From contig NZ_CP067041.1 in the NCBI RefSeq assembly GCF_016599855.1, positions 5,022,001 through 5,086,000 of the forward strand: a stretch of 64,000 bases of DNA, read 5' to 3'. This document shows positions 58,627-64,000 of this stretch, in pieces; positions within the stretch are counted from its first letter, which is position 1, and every line of letters begins with the position of its first letter. Origin of the DNA: Bradyrhizobium diazoefficiens. Its GTDB lineage: Bacteria > Pseudomonadota > Alphaproteobacteria > Rhizobiales > Xanthobacteraceae. The notes under the pieces were generated by a model. The model ran no database searches and had not been told where the DNA came from. It saw only the letters and a program-made list of their open reading frames with translations. A program made the translations under genes and the position numbers.

Positions 58627-61503
58627 ATGGAGCAAGCGATGACCGCGCACCGCAAATTCAATGGCGAGACCACCGCCTTCGTTCGCCGCCACATCGGCCC
58701 CTCAGTGCGCGATGTCACCGCAATGCTCGAAACGGTCGGCGCCAAAAGCGTCGACGCACTGATGGCGGAGACGCTGCCGGCCTCGATCCGGCAGGCTGCC
58801 CCGCTCGATCTCGGCAAGCCCTTGAGCGAGACCGAGGCGATCGCGCATATGGCCGAGCTCGCGCGGCAGAACCAAGTCTTCACCTCGCTGATCGGCCAGG
58901 GCTATTCCGGCACGATTTTGCCCGCGCTGATCCAGCGCAACATCCTGGAGAACCCGGCCTGGTACACCGCCTATACGCCCTACCAGCCCGAGATCAGCCA
59001 GGGCCGGCTGGAAGCGCTGTTCAACTTCCAGACCATGATCTGCGACCTGACCGGGCTCGACGTCGCCAACGCCTCGCTGCTCGATGAGGCCACCGCGGCG
59101 GCCGAAGCGATGGCGCTCGCGGAGCGGCACTCGAAGGTCGAAGCGAAGGCGTTCTTCGTCGACAAGGACGTGCATCCGCAGACGTTAGCTGTGATGCGCA
59201 CGCGCGCCGAACCGCTCGGCTGGAATTTGGTCGTCGGCGATCCCCTCACCGATCTCGACAAGGCAGACGTGCTCGGCGCGCTGCTGCAATATCCGGGCTC
59301 GTCGGGCGCGGTGCGCGACCTCAGGCCGGCGATCGCCGCATTGAAGGCCAAGGGCGCGCTCGCAATCGTTGCCGCCGATCTGCTCGCACTCGCGCTGCTT
59401 GCCTCGCCCGGTGAGCTTGGCGCTGATATCGCGATCGGCTCGGCACAGCGTTTTGGCGTGCCGATGGGTTATGGCGGACCGCACGCGGCCTATATGGCGG
59501 TGCGCGATGCGCTGAAGCGCTCGCTGCCGGGCCGCATCGTCGGCCTCTCCATGGACTCGCGCGGCATGCCTGCCTATCGCTTGGCGCTGCAGACCCGCGA
59601 GCAGCATATTCGCCGCGAGAAGGCGACTTCCAACATCTGCACCGCACAGGTGCTGCTCGCCGTGATCGCCGCGATGTACGCGGTCTATCACGGCCCTGAG
59701 GGCCTCGCGCAGATCGCGCGCAATGTGCACCGCCGCACCGCCGTGCTCGCTAGCGGCCTGCGCAAGCTCGGCTTCGCGCCGCAGTCCGACAGTTTCTTCG
59801 ACACGCTCAGCGTCGATGCCGGCGCCACGCGCGCCGAGATCGTCGCGCGCGCGGCAGCCGAGAAGATCAATCTCGGCGTTGGCGGAACGGCGCTCCGCAT
59901 TGCGCTCGACGAGACCACGACACCCGCGACCGTCGAAGCAGTCTGGCGCGCCTTCGGCGGCACGCTTTCCTATGCCGAGATCGACGCGACCACGCGCGAG
60001 GCGCTGCCTGATGCGTTGAAGCGCACGACCGCCTTCCTCACCCATCCCGTCTTCCATGCGCATCGCTCGGAGACCGAGATGCTGCGCTACATGCGCAAGC
60101 TCAGCGACCGCGACCTCGCGCTCGACCGTGCGATGATCCCGCTGGGATCCTGCACCATGAAGCTGAACGCCACCACCGAGATGATGCCGCTGACCTGGCC
60201 GGAATTCGGCTCTCTGCATCCGTTCGCTCCCCGCGAGCAGGCACGTGGCTATCACGCGCTGTTCGCGCGTCTGGAGAAATGGCTGTGCGACATCACCGGC
60301 TATGACGCGATCTCGCTGCAGCCGAACTCCGGCGCGCAAGGCGAATACGCCGGCCTGCTCGCAATCCGCGGCTATCATGCGGCGCGTGGGGAGACGCATC
60401 GCAAGATCTGCCTGATCCCCTCCTCCGCGCATGGCACCAACCCGGCCTCGGCCGCGATGGTCGGCATGGACGTAGTGGTGGTCGCCTGCGAGGCCAATGG
60501 CGACGTCGACGTCGACGATCTCCGTACCAAGGCCGAGAGGCATTCGAACGATCTGGCCGCGGTCATGATCACCTATCCCTCGACGCACGGCGTGTTCGAG
60601 GAGCACATTCGCGAGATCTGCGACATCGTCCATGGCCATGGCGGCCAGGTGTATCTGGACGGCGCCAACCTCAACGCGCAGGTCGGCCTTAGCAGGCCCG
60701 GCGATTATGGCGCCGACGTCAGCCACCTCAATTTGCACAAGACGTTCTGCATCCCGCATGGCGGCGGCGGCCCTGGCATGGGCCCGATCGGCGTCAAGGC
60801 GCATCTCGCGCCGTTCCTGCCTGGCCACCCTGCTGCACAAGCTGACGCGCCGGTGGGTGCGGTCTCGGCCGCCCCGTTCGGCTCGGCGTCGATCCTCACC
60901 ATCTCCTACATCTACATCCTGATGATGGGCGGCGAAGGCCTGAAGCGCGCGACCGAGATCGCGATCCTCAACGCCAACTACGTCGCAGCAAAGCTCGATG
61001 CGCACTTCCCTGTGCTCTACAAGAACGCCAGGGGACGCGTCGCGCATGAGTGCATCGTCGATCCCCGTCCGCTCAAGACGACATCAGGCGTCACCGTCGA
61101 CGACATTGCAAAGCGCCTGATCGACTACGGCTTCCACGCCCCGACCATGAGCTTCCCGGTGCCGGGCACGCTGATGATCGAGCCGACCGAGTCGGAATCC
61201 AAGGCGGAGCTGGATCGCTTCTGCGACGCCATGATCGCGATCCGGAAAGAGATCGCCGAGGTCGAGGCCGGCCGCTTCAAGATCGAAGCCTCGCCCTTGC
61301 GTCACGCCCCGCACACCGTGCACGACATCGCCGATGACGATTGGAAGCGCGCTTACACCCGCATTGAGGGCTGCTTCCCCGATGGTGTCTCGCGCACCGA
61401 CAAATATTGGAGCCCGGTGGGGCGCGTCGATAACGTCTATGGCGATCGCAACCTGGTATGCTCCTGCCCGCCGGTGAGCGATTACGCGGAAGCGGCGGAG
61501 TAA
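58627..61503 (+). CDS. gcvP: Glycine dehydrogenase (decarboxylating), P protein
   Basis: A 958-residue single-chain P protein (homologue of both gcvPA and gcvPB halves) that decarboxylates glycine with PLP and passes the aminomethyl group to H protein. [13 protein letters not shown] starts it; [16 protein letters not shown] in the first half and the PLP-lysine segment [20 protein letters not shown] in the second are clear, with [19 protein letters not shown]. Start ATG 58627; ATG 58639 is an alternative. Last gene of the riboswitch-controlled operon. Confidence 0.97.
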   Translation: MEQAMTAHRKFNGETTAFVRRHIGPSVRDVTAMLETVGAKSVDALMAETLPASIRQAAPLDLGKPLSETEAIAHMAELARQNQVFTSLIGQGYSGTILPALIQRNILENPAWYTAYTPYQPEISQGRLEALFNFQTMICDLTGLDVANASLLDEATAAAEAMALAERHSKVEAKAFFVDKDVHPQTLAVMRTRAEPLGWNLVVGDPLTDLDKADVLGALLQYPGSSGAVRDLRPAIAALKAKGALAIVAADLLALALLASPGELGADIAIGSAQRFGVPMGYGGPHAAYMAVRDALKRSLPGRIVGLSMDSRGMPAYRLALQTREQHIRREKATSNICTAQVLLAVIAAMYAVYHGPEGLAQIARNVHRRTAVLASGLRKLGFAPQSDSFFDTLSVDAGATRAEIVARAAAEKINLGVGGTALRIALDETTTPATVEAVWRAFGGTLSYAEIDATTREALPDALKRTTAFLTHPVFHAHRSETEMLRYMRKLSDRDLALDRAMIPLGSCTMKLNATTEMMPLTWPEFGSLHPFAPREQARGYHALFARLEKWLCDITGYDAISLQPNSGAQGEYAGLLAIRGYHAARGETHRKICLIPSSAHGTNPASAAMVGMDVVVVACEANGDVDVDDLRTKAERHSNDLAAVMITYPSTHGVFEEHIREICDIVHGHGGQVYLDGANLNAQVGLSRPGDYGADVSHLNLHKTFCIPHGGGGPGMGPIGVKAHLAPFLPGHPAAQADAPVGAVSAAPFGSASILTISYIYILMMGGEGLKRATEIAILNANYVAAKLDAHFPVLYKNARGRVAHECIVDPRPLKTTSGVTVDDIAKRLIDYGFHAPTMSFPVPGTLMIEPTESESKAELDRFCDAMIAIRKEIAEVEAGRFKIEASPLRHAPHTVHDIADDDWKRAYTRIEGCFPDGVSRTDKYWSPVGRVDNVYGDRNLVCSCPPVSDYAEAAE

Positions 61504-61507
61504 GGAA

Positions 61508-62500
61508 CTAACGCGCAATCAACAAACGGCTTTGCGGATCCCAGCGCCACAGCCGTTCGTTGGTCAGAAGTGTGCCACCCCACCAGCGTCTGATCGGGTT
61601 GTGACGTCGGAAATCTTCCCGGCCTGCAAGGACGGCTTGGCCGAATTCGGTCAGCGACAGCCTGCTCCGGCGAAAGGCTGCGTTGCGACCTCGCGCATTG
61701 TCCGGATCGAGTGTCGCCAGCCTGCCGTCCAGACCTGTAATGGCGGGCGCCGGGCCGAAAGCGAGCCCTTCGAGCAGCGCACCCAACTCCCACGGATCGA
61801 ACACGCGTGTCCCGAGCGCACCCGGCCGAAACAGCTCGTCGGCACGATTACGTCCGCTCGCGATCAATTCGAGAAGCCGCGCCTCGGTCGCCCCCAGTCC
61901 CGTGCCCGGCGACGGCAGTTCCGCGAGGAGGTCCTCCATGGCCGGCCCCAGGAAAGAGAGCTTGCCGAGCGGCCTGCCGGACAGCCCCGAGCAGAGTTCG
62001 GGCGTCGGCGCGTGATAGGCCTCCCAAGCAATGCTGGCGATCTCAAGATCGTTTTCTGCGAGATCTAACTCCCGCACCTCACGATGACGAAGCTCAGAGG
62101 GATCTGCTCCGCGCAGGTCGAAATCGACGCATCGCAATCTCAGACTCGCTGTGATGGATGGCTGAGAGCGCAGGTAGTCGAGAATCCAGATCAACTGCAG
62201 CTGACTGTTTGGTTCAGGATCGAACCACAGCTCGATAAACTCGACGCCGTAAGTCCCGCAGAACCAGAGTAATGCATATTCCCGATCCAGGCGCTGGACA
62301 TAGGGCAATTGGCGGACGAAATCAGACCAGATGATCTCTTCGAAAAATCTGCTCCTGCGTCCGCCGAGATAGCGATTGAGGTGGTCTTCCGACGGAAGTG
62401 GCCCCGACACGAAACGATAGATTAACGGGACGACCATGTCGGCGCGATCCGCATGGGCAAGGCCAACGCCGGACGAACTGGTCAGGATCACACGCTTCAT
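61508..62500 (-). CDS. DUF1835-like protein
   Basis: About 330 residues. The N-terminal MKRVILTSSSGVGLAHADRA and FVSGPLPSEDHLNRYLGGRR resemble DUF1835, and the C-terminal LTEFGQAVLAGREDFRRHNP followed by RRWWGGTLL and LWRWD is the usual ending of that group. Function unknown; homologues are lone cytoplasmic proteins. Start ATG 62500 matches the family beginning; the frame runs on upstream into the recA terminator. Convergent with gcvP. Confidence 0.75.
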   Translation of the reverse strand: MKRVILTSSSGVGLAHADRADMVVPLIYRFVSGPLPSEDHLNRYLGGRRSRFFEEIIWSDFVRQLPYVQRLDREYALLWFCGTYGVEFIELWFDPEPNSQLQLIWILDYLRSQPSITASLRLRCVDFDLRGADPSELRHREVRELDLAENDLEIASIAWEAYHAPTPELCSGLSGRPLGKLSFLGPAMEDLLAELPSPGTGLGATEARLLELIASGRNRADELFRPGALGTRVFDPWELGALLEGLAFGPAPAITGLDGRLATLDPDNARGRNAAFRRSRLSLTEFGQAVLAGREDFRRHNPIRRWWGGTLLTNERLWRWDPQSRLLIAR

Positions 62501-62523
62501 TGTCGATGTGCCTACCCTCACGC

Positions 62524-62573
62524 AAAACGAAACGGGCCCTGACGACGTCGGCAACTCAACGTCCTCAGCGCCC
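62524..62573 (-). terminator. Rho-independent terminator of recA
   Basis: On the minus strand GGGCGCTGAGGACG pairs with CGTCGTCAGGGCCC (12 of 14 pairs) and is followed by GTTTCGTTTT, 28 bases after the recA stop. Confidence 0.8.
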
Positions 62574-62600
62574 GCTCCTCGCGAAAACTCTCTTTGAAGC

Positions 62601-63689
<1,089 letters not shown>

Positions 63690-63760
63690 TGGTCGTGCTC
63701 CTTATGGCGAGGATTCGGGTGCGGGACAAACGATTGGCGCGGCGGGTCGTCGATAAAAGC

Positions 63761-63796
63761 ACCGTACACCATTTGTTCTAGGTTCGCAATATGTTC
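63761..63796 (-). promoter_or_regulatory. recA promoter with alphaproteobacterial SOS box
   Basis: GTTC-N7-GTTC at 63782-63796 (GAAC-N7-GAAC on the minus strand) is the LexA box of alphaproteobacteria. A third GTTC lies at 63775. The minus-strand promoter reads TTGCGA (63789-63784), 17 bases, TACGGT (63766-63761), so LexA would cover the -35 element. Confidence 0.85.
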
Positions 63797-63900
63797 TTTC
63801 GCCGATTTGGGCGCTGGCCTGTGGCCTAGTTTGCCCCTGCTCTGGACTGTCATGGAACCGTAATATAGGTAGGTTCCATTGCTGGTTCTGGGGCATTGCC

Positions 63901-64000
63901 ATGAGTAAATTTTCCAGGCGGCCAAATGAGTCGCTTCGCTCCATGGAGCGGGTATGTTTGGAACAAGCGCGCCTCTGCACCCATGATGATTCACGCAAGG
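63901..64000 (+). CDS. Start of a small hypothetical protein (runs off the window)
   Basis: An open frame from ATG 63901 to the window end reads MSKFSRRPNESLRSMERVCL then EQARLCTHDDSRK. The style (EQARLCxxxxxR) recalls small helical proteins common in Bradyrhizobium whose role is unknown. The ribosome-binding site is weak. It is divergent from recA. Confidence 0.45.
   Translation, partial: MSKFSRRPNESLRSMERVCLEQARLCTHDDSRK

Noticed and set aside
59185..61047. 620-codon open frame opposite gcvP
   Set aside because: It is antisense to a certain gcvP, mirrors its codon bias and resembles no family; high-GC genes give such frames by chance.

Overview
The window is about 64 kb of high-GC chromosomal DNA that reads as a rhizobial alphaproteobacterium, most likely Bradyrhizobium or a close relative (inference from protein sequences and gene content; no database search was possible). 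Supporting signs are the alphaproteobacterial SOS signal GTTC-N7-GTTC in front of recA, a DUF1476 ATPase zeta-type subunit, small-type PurL with separate PurS and PurQ, monothiol GrxD near BolA, a eukaryote-like NADP isocitrate dehydrogenase, and REP-like palindromes between genes. Nearly all of it is core chromosome; accessory pieces are one IS110-family element, a lower-GC orphan gene and several decayed genes.

Layout. 1-9 kb: end of a branched-chain amino-acid ABC transporter (LivF and a binding protein), a lone receiver protein, a large membrane PAS hybrid histidine kinase, a P1-type self-processing peptidase, a KTSC protein, an EF-hand protein, rpe and three very small genes. 9-16 kb: a leftward five-gene cluster (TolQ/ExbB-like channel, two membrane-anchored proteins, calcineurin-type phosphoesterase, Ser/Thr kinase fused to a universal-stress domain), divergent from a NarL-type two-component pair. 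16-25 kb: a TetR regulator with a clear palindromic operator, purB, an M20 amidohydrolase, the IS110 element with a candidate bridge-RNA region, an acyl-CoA synthetase and a membrane cyclic-nucleotide-binding protein. 25-32 kb: small genes, cold-shock protein, rpsU, a glutathione transferase, a cytochrome b561 remnant, murI, an HpcH/HpaI aldolase, a lipoyl-less acyltransferase, rpsD and threonine aldolase. 33-42 kb: two tandem serine hydrolases, a macrodomain protein, grxD, ergothioneine genes egtB-egtD, LtrA, bolA, DUF427, DUF1328 and a membrane acyltransferase. 42-48 kb: purL, a thioesterase, an orphan gene and purS-purQ with purC. 48-64 kb: DUF1476, cyanase, a frameshifted TPR gene, TrmJ fused to a DUF559 domain, icd, alaS, a tandem glycine riboswitch with gcvT-gcvH-gcvP, a DUF1835-like protein and SOS-controlled recA.

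Functional themes are purine synthesis (purB, purL, purQ, purS, purC), one-carbon and glycine metabolism under riboswitch control, redox and thiol protection (grxD, bolA, egtB, egtD, GST), and signal transduction. The best candidate for an undescribed system is the 9.2-13.5 kb leftward cluster, which joins a proton-channel-like membrane protein to a periplasmic domain, a phosphoesterase and a kinase with a stress-sensor tail. Other points worth a look are the TrmJ-DUF559 fusion, the IS110 left end and the compact TetR control region.
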